Origin: Sinosporangium siamense
GTDB taxonomy: Bacteria; Actinomycetota; Actinomycetes; Streptosporangiales; Streptosporangiaceae
Direction of reading: 5' to 3'
Assembly: GCF_016863435.1 (NCBI RefSeq)
Contig: NZ_BOOW01000023.1
Location: forward strand, 62,001-126,000
DNA: 64,000 nt
Position numbers and translations under genes: made by a program
In this document: positions 1 through 10,336 of the stretch, one piece after another
Position numbering within the stretch: the first letter of the stretch is position 1
Layout of the letters: each line of letters opens with the position of its first letter
Notes under the pieces: generated by a model
What the model was told of the DNA's origin: nothing
The model's database searches: none
What the model saw: only the letters and a program-made list of their open reading frames with translations

Positions 1-2
1 TG

Positions 3-758
3 CTCTTCGACGTCGTGCGCGCCGCGGTCGAGGAGGTCGAGGACTACCTCAGGGTCGCCGTCAACGTGCCGACCGGGCCGGCTCTCGTGGGCTCCGTGGT
101 CACCGACGTGGTCCACCTGATCGCCGAACTGGTGGAGAACGCCGCGATCTTCTCCCCGCCGCACACGCAGGTGCAGGTGCGGGGTGAGTCCGTCGCACGC
201 GGCTACGTGCTTGAGATCGAGGACCGGGGTCTCGGCATGACCTCGGCCGAGTTCGACGTCTTCAACGCGCGTCTCGCGGAACCTCCCGAGTTCAACCTCG
301 CCGACAGCGACCGGCTCGGTCTGTTCGTGGTGGGCAAGCTCGCCCAGCGCCACGGCATCCACGTCTCCTTCAGGCCTTCGCCGTACGGTGGAACCACGGC
401 GATCGTGCTCCTCCCCGCCCAGCTCGTGACGCAGCCGGAGGAATCCCCCTCGCCGCAGTCGCAGTCCACCGAGAAGGGCGAGAACGAGCTGCCGAAGCGG
501 GTGCGGAAGACCCCCGGCAAAGGCCGGCCTCGCGCACGGAACGGCTCAGGCCGCCAGAGCAGCGGGAACGGCGGGCAGCCCCGGCATCTCAGCGCCCAGC
601 CGAGCATGTTCGCCCCCCTCGTGGTGCCGGACGCCGGGGGAGAGGGCGGCACACCGCCCAAGGAGAATTCGGCTGAGAACGGCGACGGTCCGTCACACAC
701 CCTGCTGACCTCGTTCAAGAACGGATGGCGGCGGGCCGAAAAGGAGGAGGGCCCGTGA
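3..758 (+). CDS. Conservon-type sensor histidine kinase, C-terminal part (5' end outside window)
   Basis: The frame is open from the first bases (L-F-D-V-V-R-A-A-V-E), so the N-terminal sensor and membrane part lies outside the window. The visible 251 residues carry a GHKL ATPase domain: N box AELVENAAIFSPP, G1 box EIEDRGLGM and a DRLGLFVVGKLAQRHG G2-like segment. A roughly 100-residue charged, Pro/Ser-rich tail follows. This layout is that of the actinomycete nitrate/sulfonate-sensor-like kinases (CvnA of conservons), which act with a roadblock protein, a DUF742 protein and a small GTPase. The stop codon overlaps the GTG start of the DUF742 gene (GTGA), so the two are translationally coupled. 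The family call is strong; the signal is unknown. Confidence 0.85.
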   Translation, partial: LFDVVRAAVEEVEDYLRVAVNVPTGPALVGSVVTDVVHLIAELVENAAIFSPPHTQVQVRGESVARGYVLEIEDRGLGMTSAEFDVFNARLAEPPEFNLADSDRLGLFVVGKLAQRHGIHVSFRPSPYGGTTAIVLLPAQLVTQPEESPSPQSQSTEKGENELPKRVRKTPGKGRPRARNGSGRQSSGNGGQPRHLSAQPSMFAPLVVPDAGGEGGTPPKENSAENGDGPSHTLLTSFKNGWRRAEKEEGP

Positions 759-1123
759 ACGAACGCTGGATGGACCACGACGCCGGCCCCATCATCCGTC
801 CCTACACGATGACGCGGGGGCGGACCCGCCCCACCGGGACCGGACTCGACCTGATCTCGATTGTCACCCGCACTCCCGCGGGCAATGTGAGCTGGGTCAA
901 CGGGCTCGCCCCCGAGCACCTGCGGGTGCTCGGGGCCTGCTCCGTGCCGTCCTCCATCGCCGAAGTGGCCTCCGAATCCGGCTTCCCGCTCCGTGTGGTG
1001 CAGGTCCTCCTAGGCGATCTGCGCGAACGGGGCCTGATCTCCATCAGGCCCCCGGCCACCGTCGCGCAGCTCCCCCAGGAGCGTCTGCTGCGTGAAGTGC
1101 TCCGCGGACTTAAGGCCTTGTGA
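755..1123 (+). CDS. DUF742 family protein (CvnC-like)
   Basis: A 122-residue protein with the DUF742 pattern: an N-terminal IIRPYTMTRGRTRP segment and a C-terminal winged-helix-like half (residues ~60-115). I chose the GTG at 755 over an upstream ATG at 725. It is preceded by AAGGAGGAGGG and overlaps the kinase stop by four bases, the usual conservon arrangement. DUF742 proteins are the third component of conservons, signalling modules that link a kinase to a Ras-like GTPase at the membrane. No roadblock/LC7 gene lies between kinase and DUF742, and no GTPase follows, so this is a reduced module. Confidence 0.85.
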   Translation: MNERWMDHDAGPIIRPYTMTRGRTRPTGTGLDLISIVTRTPAGNVSWVNGLAPEHLRVLGACSVPSSIAEVASESGFPLRVVQVLLGDLRERGLISIRPPATVAQLPQERLLREVLRGLKAL

Positions 1124-1297
1124 GACGTTCCACCCCTCGGTGTACGGCTTCCCCAGTACGCCGAGACTGACATGGTGGGGCGAAAGGGTGGGGCCTCGTC
1201 AGCTTCGTAGGCCAGGCCCCTCCCGGTCACATGGCGTGAAATAACGCATTTAGATCAATGCGCGCAAACCACGGCGAGTGGCCACTAGCATGATCTG

Positions 1298-2920
1298 ATG
1301 GCTACGAGAGGACTGCCGTTCCGCTTCCTCCGCGGCACGGAAAACCCAGCACCTCGACCTCGCACCGAACTTCACGCCCGGCTTGTTCCGGAAATGGGGG
1401 GCGGCGCATTATGGGGATGGTTCGGGCCCCTGATCGTTACCATTTTCGGGGGATATCTACGCTTCGTCCGGCTGGGCGACCCGCATTCCGTCATGTTCGA
1501 CGAGACCTTTTACGCGAAGGACGCCTACGCCTTCACACAGTTCGGCGTCGAACAGAAAACTCTCGACACCGATAAAGACCCCATCGCCAACGACCGGCTG
1601 ATCGCCGGAAACACCGACATCTTCACGCAGTGTCCACCCGAGGACCTGTCGAACTGCGTGCTCTTCATCGCCCACCCGCCGCTCGGCAAATGGATGATCG
1701 CGGCAGGCGAGGCGATCTTCGGCATGACGCCCTTCGGCTGGCGGTTCGCCGCCGCCCTGGTCGGCACGCTGTCCATTCTCATCCTCGCCCGCACCGTACG
1801 GCGCATGACCCGCTCCACCATGCTCGGCTGCCTGGCCGGGCTCCTGCTCTCCGTCGAGGCCCTGCACTTCGTGGCCAGCCGGGCCGCACTGCTGGACGTC
1901 TTCCTCATGTTCTGGGTGCTCGCGGGGTTCGCCTGCCTGGTCGTCGACCGGGACCGATACCGCCGGCGGCTGGCCGACTGGCGGAGCGCGGGCGGCCAAG
2001 ACAAACTTGGGCCCGCCCCCACGATGCGCCGGTGGCGCGTCGCCGCCGGCCTCTGCCTCGGCGCGGCCTGCGCGGTGAAATGGAACGCCGCCTTTTTCCT
2101 CGCCGCCTTCGCCCTCATGTCGCTGCTCTGGGACGCGGGCGCCAATCGGGCCGCGGGTCTGGCCACGCCGTACAAAGCCGTGCTGTCGCGCATTTTCCCG
2201 GGGGCTTCCTTCGCCCTCGGAGTGGTGCCTGTGGTGACCTATGTCCTGTCCTGGATCGGCTGGTTCCTCTCCGAGCGGGGCTACGGGAGAAACTGGGACC
2301 AGGCTCTCAGCGCCGGGCCACCGTATTTCGTCTTCGACTCGCTGCGTTCGCTGTGGAGCTATCACGCGGCTATTTTGAATTTCCACACCGATCTGACCGA
2401 CGGCCACGACTACAGCTCTCAGCCGTGGACGTGGCCGCTGCTCATCAGGCCGGTGGCCTTTCATTATCCGCCGCTGCAGAAATGCGGCGACGACCAATGC
2501 GCGCAGGCCGTGCTTCAAACCGGCACTCCGGTGATCTGGTATACCGCGATCATCGCGCTGGTCGCCACGGTCGCCTGGTATTTCTCATCTCGCGACTGGC
2601 GCGCCGGGGCCACCGTCCTGGCTTACTCCGCCGGCTGGCTTCCGTGGGTCTACTATGCGATCGCGGAGCAGCGGACCATGTATCTGTTCTATGCGGTCCC
2701 GATGGTGCCCTTTATGATCATCGCTCTGACTCTCATGGCGGGCCTCCTCCTCGGGAGGAAGGACCCCGTGTCCCCGCGTCGCCCCTGGGCGGCCGCCGTC
2801 ATCGGCGCTGTGGCGCTGCTGGCCCTGGTCAACTTCTGGTGGCTCTATCCGGTGCTGGCGGCGGAGACCATTCCCTACTCCGAGTGGCACAGCCGCATGT
2901 TCTTCGACTCCTGGATCTGA
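1298..2920 (+). CDS. Protein O-mannosyltransferase (PMT family, GT39)
   Basis: A 540-residue polytopic membrane protein. After a short cytoplasmic N-terminus comes a membrane helix (~40-57) and then the extracytoplasmic FDET segment (67-70), whose acidic pair is the catalytic signature of PMTs. HPPLGKW (~127) marks the start of the PMT_2-type core, and about ten further hydrophobic segments follow. In actinobacteria this enzyme moves mannose from polyprenyl-phosphate-mannose to Ser/Thr of proteins during Sec export. The gene stands alone, 174 bp after DUF742. Its length and motifs fit the family; no frame damage is seen. Confidence 0.9.
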   Translation: MATRGLPFRFLRGTENPAPRPRTELHARLVPEMGGGALWGWFGPLIVTIFGGYLRFVRLGDPHSVMFDETFYAKDAYAFTQFGVEQKTLDTDKDPIANDRLIAGNTDIFTQCPPEDLSNCVLFIAHPPLGKWMIAAGEAIFGMTPFGWRFAAALVGTLSILILARTVRRMTRSTMLGCLAGLLLSVEALHFVASRAALLDVFLMFWVLAGFACLVVDRDRYRRRLADWRSAGGQDKLGPAPTMRRWRVAAGLCLGAACAVKWNAAFFLAAFALMSLLWDAGANRAAGLATPYKAVLSRIFPGASFALGVVPVVTYVLSWIGWFLSERGYGRNWDQALSAGPPYFVFDSLRSLWSYHAAILNFHTDLTDGHDYSSQPWTWPLLIRPVAFHYPPLQKCGDDQCAQAVLQTGTPVIWYTAIIALVATVAWYFSSRDWRAGATVLAYSAGWLPWVYYAIAEQRTMYLFYAVPMVPFMIIALTLMAGLLLGRKDPVSPRRPWAAAVIGAVALLALVNFWWLYPVLAAETIPYSEWHSRMFFDSWI

Positions 2921-2959
2921 GCCCCGGCATCCTCATCTCCTGGATCGGGCGACCGCCGG

Positions 2960-3364
2960 TCAGTCGACCTCCTGCAGTGCCTCCAACCGCTCCCCAACCA
3001 ACTGCCCCGCCGGCTCGGTCACCTTGTCCACATGGGTGCCGAGTGCGGCCAGGCACTCTTGCACATGGGCCGTTTCCACCGCCGGTAAGCGCACGAGGCT
3101 CTCGCCATCCAGTGTCACCCCGCCCTCGACGCGGAACCCCGTCTCCCCGGCCACCACCGTGACCTCGAAGTCCAGCCCGCCCCCGTCCGGCAACGTGAAC
3201 ATCATGCCGACGGCCACCGCCGACACCGCCAGCCGGGTGTATGGCTCCCACCGCACAAACGGCGCGTGAGCCTGGTAAACGACCTGCCCCATCTCGCCGA
3301 ACCGCACGGCGGCCCGACCGAGCCCCATAAGCAGATCGGCCGCTCCCTGACTGGCGCTGTCCAC
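2960..3364 (-). CDS. Hypothetical protein
   Basis: A 134-residue soluble protein starting at GTG 3364. I do not recognise a family. It contains a predicted beta-rich middle (FEVTVVAGETGFRVEGGV) flanked by helices, and the C-terminal helix is rich in Glu and Leu. There is no signal peptide, membrane segment or Cys pair. Codon use is like that of the neighbours, which supports a real gene. It lies 61 bp downstream of the MaoC gene on the same strand and could be co-transcribed with it. The start codon is uncertain because no strong ribosome binding site is visible. Confidence 0.6.
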   Translation of the reverse strand: MDSASQGAADLLMGLGRAAVRFGEMGQVVYQAHAPFVRWEPYTRLAVSAVAVGMMFTLPDGGGLDFEVTVVAGETGFRVEGGVTLDGESLVRLPAVETAHVQECLAALGTHVDKVTEPAGQLVGERLEALQEVD

Positions 3365-3425
3365 ACCCCGAGGTTAGATCAATCTTTACCTCACGGCCTA
3401 GCCGTGCGCAGCCGTCGTGCCCCTT

Positions 3426-3890
3426 CTACTGCGCGTCCTCGGGGACCAGCAGCAGCAACATGTCCGCGATGCACGCCCCCCGCTTCTCCCCCTCCGGCAG
3501 CACGCTCATCCTCAGCGTCGTCAGCGTGCCGGCCGGGGTGCCGCGCACCTCGACGAGCTCCGCCCCCGCCCGCACCTTCGCCCCCACCGGCACCGGCTTC
3601 GGGAACCGCGCCCGGTTGAGCCCCGCGTTGACCGCCATCTTGATGCCCTTGACCTCGAAGATCTCCAGCATCAGGACCGGAAGGAGCGACAACGTCAGGA
3701 ACCCGTGCGCGATCGTCTGCCCGAAGGGCCCCTCGGCCGCGCGCTCCGCATCGACGTGGATCCACTGGTGATCCCCCGTCGCGTCCGCGAACAGGTTCAC
3801 CTGCTCCTGGGTCACCTGGTGCCACTCGCTGTAGCCCAGGTGCTCTCCCTTGGCCGCCGTGAACGCCGTAAGATCCTCGAAAACTCGCAT
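3426..3890 (-). CDS. MaoC-like (R)-specific enoyl-CoA hydratase
   Basis: A 154-residue single hot-dog-fold dehydratase. The catalytic Asp and His are in FADATGDHQWIHVD (Asp40, His45), and the hydratase-2 motif is FGQTIAHGFLTLS (57-69). Such proteins hydrate trans-2-enoyl-CoA to (R)-3-hydroxyacyl-CoA in fatty acid or polyester metabolism. The ATG at 3890 is preceded by GGAAGGATGG. The length is typical of stand-alone MaoC proteins. No other fatty acid gene is adjacent, so the physiological substrate cannot be inferred. Confidence 0.9.
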   Translation of the reverse strand: MRVFEDLTAFTAAKGEHLGYSEWHQVTQEQVNLFADATGDHQWIHVDAERAAEGPFGQTIAHGFLTLSLLPVLMLEIFEVKGIKMAVNAGLNRARFPKPVPVGAKVRAGAELVEVRGTPAGTLTTLRMSVLPEGEKRGACIADMLLLLVPEDAQ

Positions 3891-4109
3891 GCCGCCATCC
3901 TTCCTAGCTCACAGACCTGCACGATTGTCCCGCACAGCCCTCCATCCGCAAATCCCGCCGCACCCCTGCCGACCTGCGGCCTCCTCGCCCTGAGAGCGCC
4001 ACCGCCGCTTAACTGAGACTGCAAACTCTGCCTAATAGGCCATACTGTGCTCGTCGGTGGCTGTGCCACCATTCACCACTGAAGTCTGTATTAACCCCGG
4101 GGGGATCCA

Positions 4110-4520
4110 ATGCGGCGTCTATTCGCTTTAGCATGCGCACTTGTTTTCGGCACCACACTCCTCATCGCCACTCCGGCAGCGGCCACCGCCACAAGCACGG
4201 CCGCCGCTGCTCCCGTCAAACTCACCCTCCGTTTCGGAAAGTGCCAGTCCACCTGCACGGTGAAAGTAACGGTCAGAAACAGAAGCCGTTACAACATCGA
4301 CTGGGTGGGTGGGAAGTGCACCCTCAGAGTCAACGGCAAGATCGTGGGGACCGGCCGGATCTACATCGGCCCCATCAAGCGCGGCTACTCCCGCACCAGC
4401 AACTGCTACGTCATCAGCTCTAAGCTCGTCCGCGCCTGGCAGAAGTACAGGAACGGCGAAGCCAACTTCAACCGCTACATCACCGCCAGCGCGAAGTACC
4501 ACTACCGTTACTATCGCTAA
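4110..4520 (+). CDS. Small secreted protein of unknown function
   Basis: A 136-residue protein with a clear Sec signal peptide (basic MRR, hydrophobic core ~4-20, Ala-rich cleavage region near residue 27). The mature part holds four cysteines (GKCQSTC, GGKC, SNC) and ends in a Tyr/Arg-rich tail (KYHYRYYR), suggesting a small disulfide-stabilised basic extracellular protein. The ATG is preceded by GGGGGG. A strong hairpin follows the stop. No family recognised; an enzyme-inhibitor or wall-associated role would be a guess. Confidence 0.7.
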   Translation: MRRLFALACALVFGTTLLIATPAAATATSTAAAAPVKLTLRFGKCQSTCTVKVTVRNRSRYNIDWVGGKCTLRVNGKIVGTGRIYIGPIKRGYSRTSNCYVISSKLVRAWQKYRNGEANFNRYITASAKYHYRYYR

Positions 4521-4543
4521 CGACATCCTTTCCCACCATTAGC

Positions 4544-4578
4544 GATCCGGGCAGTGCGCCGCGCGCCACTGCCCGATC
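4544..4578 (+). terminator. Hairpin terminator of the secreted-protein gene
   Basis: CGGGCAGTG (4548-4556) pairs with CACTGCCCG (4567-4575) across a 10-base GC loop, about 25 bases after the stop codon. There is no clear U tract. Confidence 0.6.
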
Positions 4579-5224
4579 CCATGGGTGCCGGGAAGACCCC
4601 ACAGCGTTTACCGCCAAAGACTCGCCGAACTGTTAATGATCACCTTCGACTAAGGGCAGAGCGCCAGAAACTCCCCCGCCACCACAAATCGCCGTTGCCC
4701 TCTCGCGCTCCGCGATTACACGGACGCGCACCACACCCGTTGTCCCGCGGCGATATCCTCAACGAATCAAGTCGGCGATCCGGCACAGGCGCCTCACATA
4801 ATCCCTGCCCGTCCCGCTGTGGAGACGCGGAAGAAGTGCCGACAGGTCACGGGCGCACCTCCTGACGATGCTGAGCTGTCCGGGTCGAGCACCCCTCGGC
4901 GGCTCCCCACATAAGCGGTCAGGGGCCCGCGAGGAGGGAGTCGAGCCACACCACCGGCTCGCCGTGGATCTCGACTGCGCGCAGATCATCGGGGAAGGTC
5001 GCGCTCCAGTGCTCCGCCCACAGGATCGAGACCTCGGTGAAGGCGGCCCGTTCCCGGCGGGCGTCATGTCGACCGGACACAAGACGCCGGCGCCGCCGAG
5101 AGAGCGACGTGCTTCGCCACGGGCATCGGCACTCCAAGCACTATGGGTCATACCGAGGCGCTGAGTTGATTACCGGGGCTGCCGCGCAAACACTACCGTT
5201 GGCGTTTCCGGGAGGGGAGAGACC
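4579..5224. other. Largely non-coding interval with one possible gene remnant
   Basis: No convincing complete gene is seen. On the minus strand, 4919-5068 encodes a plausible C-terminal fragment (RAAFTEVSILWAEHW followed by FPDDLRAVEIHGEPVVWLD) with normal G/C-ending codons but no credible start or upstream domain. It may be the tail of a decayed gene. The last 60 bases upstream of sigJ presumably hold its promoter; I see no ECF41-type motif there. Confidence 0.35.
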
Positions 5225-6115
5225 GTGGTGGGCGGTGGCGAGGGAGCGGTGTCCCCTTCTGCGGCTGAGCGGAGGTTCGCCGAGCATCGCGGCCTGCTTC
5301 ACGCGGTGGCCTACCGGGTGCTCGGGAGTGTCGCCGAGGCTGAGGACGTGGTGCAGGACACCTGGCTGCGCTGGAGCCGCGTGGATGTGGACACCGTTGT
5401 GGACGCCGAGGGTTATCTGGTGCGGGTGGTGACCCGTTTGGCGATCGACCGGCTGCGCAGTGCTCGTGTGCGGCGGGAGTCCTATGTCGGGCCGTGGTTG
5501 CCTGAGCCGTTGCTCACCAGCCCGGATGTCGCCGAGGACGCGGTGACGGCCGATTCGGTGTCGACCGCGATGTTGCTTGTGCTTGAGACGCTCTCCCCGA
5601 TGGAGCGTGCGGTTTTCGTGCTGAACGAGGCCTTCGGCTACAGCCACGCGGAGATCGCGCGGGTCGTCGGACGCAACGACACAGCGGTGCGTCAGATCGC
5701 GCATCGTGCCAGAAAGGCGGTGGAGGCGCGGCGCCGGCGCTACGACACCGATCAGGCGACCAGGCGGCAGGCCGCCGAGCGGTTCCTGGCCGCCTCCGCC
5801 GGCGGCGATCTGAAGGCGCTGATGGAGGTGCTCGCGCCGGACGTCACGATGGTGAGCGACGGCGGCGGTTTCACCGCTGCGCCGCGCAAGCTGATCCGTG
5901 GTCGCGATCGCGTCGCCCGTGCGATCGTCGTTCTGTCCAGGCGCTGGCCCGACGGTTCACGCGCCGAGGTGTGCCAGGTCAACGGCGGCCCGGGGATGGT
6001 CGTCTACTCGGGGCACACGCCGGTGCTGGCGGCCACCGTACATCTGCTGGATGGGGCTATTGAGGAGGTGCATGTGGTCAGCAATCCGGAGAAGCTGGCC
6101 GGTGTTGCACTGTGA
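5225..6115 (+). CDS. sigJ: ECF41-family RNA polymerase sigma factor (SigJ type)
   Basis: A 296-residue extracytoplasmic-function sigma factor: region 2 (FAEHRGLLHAVAYRVLGSV, then AEDVVQDTWLRW), region 4 (SPMERAVFVLNEAFGYSHAE) and a fused C-terminal SnoaL-like domain (~170-290). The ECF41 hallmarks are all present: WLPEPL in the linker, the DGGG motif (VTMVSDGGGF) and NPEKL near the C-terminus. In ECF41 factors this domain replaces an anti-sigma factor and controls activity in cis. ECF41 genes usually neighbour a COE-type redox gene. Here the next gene is DoxX-like and has an ECF41-type promoter. Start GTG 5225 (or 5228) follows GGGAGGGG. Confidence 0.93.
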   Translation: MVGGGEGAVSPSAAERRFAEHRGLLHAVAYRVLGSVAEAEDVVQDTWLRWSRVDVDTVVDAEGYLVRVVTRLAIDRLRSARVRRESYVGPWLPEPLLTSPDVAEDAVTADSVSTAMLLVLETLSPMERAVFVLNEAFGYSHAEIARVVGRNDTAVRQIAHRARKAVEARRRRYDTDQATRRQAAERFLAASAGGDLKALMEVLAPDVTMVSDGGGFTAAPRKLIRGRDRVARAIVVLSRRWPDGSRAEVCQVNGGPGMVVYSGHTPVLAATVHLLDGAIEEVHVVSNPEKLAGVAL

Positions 6116-6135
6116 CCTGCATCACATGGGATGCC

Positions 6136-6162
6136 TGTCACGTGTGAGGCCGCTTTCTCGTC
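6136..6162 (+). promoter_or_regulatory. Putative ECF41-type promoter upstream of the DoxX-like gene
   Basis: TGTCACG (6136-6142), then 16 bases, then CGTC (6159-6162), 39 bases before the GTG start. This matches, with one mismatch, the ECF41 consensus TGTCACA/CGTC as I recall it from the literature. It suggests SigJ drives the next gene. Confidence 0.6.
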
Positions 6163-6201
6163 CGTGAGGCGAATCGGTTCTCAGGGACGAAGGAGATACT
6201 C

Positions 6202-6561
6202 GTGTTCGCGGCCTACCTCGTGGTCACCGTTCTCGCCTCGGCCGTCAACGGAATGGCCTCCATCGCCAACCTCACCGGGCACAAACATCCCATCGCTCAG
6301 GCGGAAAAGATGCGCATCCCGCGCTCCTGGACGCTTCCTCTCGGCTTGTTGCTGGGGGCGGGCGCTCTGGGATTGCTGGCCGGATTGGTTGTGCCGGTGC
6401 TGGGCACGCTCGCGGCGGCCGGGCTTGTGCTCTATTTCATCGTCGCCTTCGGCGCCCACCTGCGGGCCCGCGACTACGATTTCGGCTCCTGGGCTGTGTT
6501 CTTCTCGCTGGCCGTCGCGGCCCTGGTGGTGAACCTCCTGCATCACGGCCTCGCCTGGTGA
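6202..6561 (+). CDS. DoxX-like integral membrane protein
   Basis: A 119-residue membrane protein with four hydrophobic helices, starting at a GTG preceded by GAAGGAG. The second-half motif (GAHLRARDYDFGSWAVFFSLA) and the AEKMRIPRSW loop fit the DoxX-like family of small quinone- or redox-related membrane proteins. It lies 86 bp behind sigJ with its own ECF41-type promoter, so it is the likely SigJ target in place of the more common carboxymuconolactone decarboxylase/oxidoreductase/epimerase partner. The biochemical role is unknown. Confidence 0.8.
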   Translation: MFAAYLVVTVLASAVNGMASIANLTGHKHPIAQAEKMRIPRSWTLPLGLLLGAGALGLLAGLVVPVLGTLAAAGLVLYFIVAFGAHLRARDYDFGSWAVFFSLAVAALVVNLLHHGLAW

Positions 6562-6572
6562 TTCCGCACGCC

Positions 6573-6601
6573 GAAGCGGACTTCCCGAGGAGGTCCGCTT
6601 C
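6573..6601 (+). terminator. Hairpin terminator of the sigJ-DoxX locus
   Basis: GAAGCGGAC (6573-6581) pairs perfectly with GTCCGCTTC (6593-6601), 11-base loop, 12 bases after the DoxX stop. Confidence 0.65.
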
Positions 6602-6749
6602 CGCGCACCCTTGAGTCCGCCGCTGATCCTGTTCCACGGCGGCGGCACCACCGCGGCGATGTGGTTCGCCGCCTCTGAAGCCGCACGACGGCGGCCTCAC
6701 CCCAAGGGCACCGTGTGGACAACACGCACCAAAACTCACTCCATACTTG

Positions 6750-6780
6750 GATGATTCATTATTTTGTACGATTCAGGTGT
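6750..6780 (+). promoter_or_regulatory. AT-rich candidate FurA operator/promoter region
   Basis: An A/T-rich stretch (GATTCATTATTTTGTACGAT) stands out in GC-rich DNA just upstream of furA. Actinobacterial furA genes are autoregulated from an AT-rich site at this position, so this is the best candidate. Exact boundaries cannot be set by eye. Confidence 0.45.
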
Positions 6781-6800
6781 ATGGGGGTAGCTTTGGCGCC

Positions 6801-7238
6801 ATGACCGCATCCCAGACCCCGACCACCGTCGAGGAGCTACGCGGCGCAGGCCTCCGGGTGACAGCCGCCCGCGTCGCACTGCTCGAGACCGTCCGGAACG
6901 GTGACCACCTCACCGTCGAGGCGATCGCCTCAGGGGTGCGTGATCGCGTAGGCCATATATCCCTTCAAGCCGTCTATGAGGCCCTCAACGCGCTCACCGC
7001 AGCGAGACTCGTGCGGCGCATCGAACCGCCCGGCAGCCCGGCCCTCTACGAGGGACGCGTCGGGGACAACCATCACCATCTCGTGTGCCGGTCGTGCGGC
7101 GCCGTCGTCGACGTCGACTGTGCCGTCGGGGAGGCTCCCTGCCTGACCGCCTCGGACGACCACGGCTTCGCTGTCGACGAGGCCGAGGTCATTTATTGGG
7201 GCCTGTGCCCCACTTGTACCACCGCCCGCACGTCGTGA
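6801..7238 (+). CDS. furA: Fur-family redox-sensing repressor FurA
   Basis: A 145-residue Fur-family protein. The N-terminal winged helix (residues ~10-80: GLRVTAARVALLETV, SLQAVYEALNAL) is followed by the metal-binding dimerisation domain with HHH (91-93), CRSC (Cys96, Cys99) and CPTC (Cys136, Cys139), the structural zinc site. I chose the ATG at 6801 rather than an upstream in-frame ATG at 6747, because 6747 lies before the AT-rich operator and adds residues foreign to the family. FurA represses itself and katG, and peroxide relieves repression. katG follows after 49 bp, the classic furA-katG operon. Confidence 0.95.
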   Translation: MTASQTPTTVEELRGAGLRVTAARVALLETVRNGDHLTVEAIASGVRDRVGHISLQAVYEALNALTAARLVRRIEPPGSPALYEGRVGDNHHHLVCRSCGAVVDVDCAVGEAPCLTASDDHGFAVDEAEVIYWGLCPTCTTARTS

Positions 7239-7272
7239 GCACCGCAAGTCGTGAGCACCGTGGGCCGCTTAG

Positions 7273-9519
<2,247 letters not shown>

Positions 9520-9526
9520 TCACGCG

Positions 9527-9570
9527 ACGTCCAGGCCGGCCCCGCTTGGGTCGGCCTGGACGTTTCCCCC
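9527..9570 (+). terminator. katG intrinsic terminator
   Basis: A 12-bp perfect stem, ACGTCCAGGCCG (9527-9538) with CGGCCTGGACGT (9552-9563), 13-base loop, then TTTCCCCC. It begins eight bases after the katG stop. Confidence 0.85.
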
Positions 9571-9775
9571 TGCTGCCGGGGTCATCCGTACAAATAGGGT
9601 TGATCCCTCGGCAGCCGCCGGATGTGTTCGCCGACATGGTTCCCCTGTGATTCTCGTGCGGGACGCCGCGTAGAGCCGTCGCTCCGCCGCGTCGACCACG
9701 CACACCTCCCCTTTTCGCGCCCTTTTCGCGCTGCCGTGTGCGTGCCGTACGGATCATCCCGACGAGACTAGGGAC

Positions 9776-10240
9776 GTGCTCTTGCACACCGCACAAATAG
9801 CCCTAAACGACGTATTCAAGCGCTATGACGACCGTGTCGTACTTAACCGGGTCTCCTTCACCGTCAAGCCGGACGAGAAGATCGGCGTGGTGGGTGACAA
9901 CGGCTCCGGAAAATCCACGTTGCTCAAGCTCCTGGCCGGGGTCGTGACACCGGACAACGGCGAGGTGAACGTGGTCGTGCCCGGCGGCCTCGATTATCTG
10001 GCCCAGACTCTCGAACTGCCCGGCACCGCCACCGTGGCGGACGCCGTCGACAAGGCGCCGGCCGACATCCGCGACCTGGAGAGACGGATAGGGCGGCCGA
10101 GAGCGACCTGACCGACCTGGATGCGCATGCCAAGCTGATCGCGCAATACGAAGCCCGAGGCGGATATGAGGCCGACACCCGAGTCGACCTCGCCCTGCAC
10201 GGCCTCGATCGGGCCCGGCGGCTCGGCACCCTCTCCGGTA
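9776..10240 (+). pseudogene. Truncated, frameshifted ABC-F family ATPase
   Basis: The GTG at 9776 opens a typical ABC-F N-terminus: a Walker A (GDNGSGKSTLLKLLAG) and the start of a switch strand. After DLERRI (~10085) the frame slips, and the protein sense continues in another frame (ESDLTDLDAHAKLIAQYEARG) as far as LGTLSG. There the ABC signature should read LSGGQ but breaks off. About 155 of the usual ~550 residues remain; Walker B and the second ATPase domain are gone. Codons near the start are unusually A/T-rich (ATA GCC CTA AAC). The break joins an unrelated coding tail that overlaps the next gene. Confidence 0.85.
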
Positions 10241-10336
10241 GCCCTGCGGCGCAGAATCAAGGCCGACCCTTCGCACTACGCCGAGGCTCGCAAGCCCACG
10301 AGCGGTGACTTCGGGCCGGTACACGTTTCCGCATGA
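10241..10336 (+). pseudogene. C-terminal remnant of a small partner protein overlapping the next gene
   Basis: Directly after the broken ABC-F signature, one frame encodes LRRRIKADPSHYAEARKP then TSGDFGPVHVSA and a stop. The stop overlaps the start of the next gene as ATGA (10333-10336), the coupling typical of antitoxin-toxin pairs. The upstream half of this partner is missing, apparently replaced by ABC-F sequence. The antitoxin role is inferred from position only. Confidence 0.45.
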
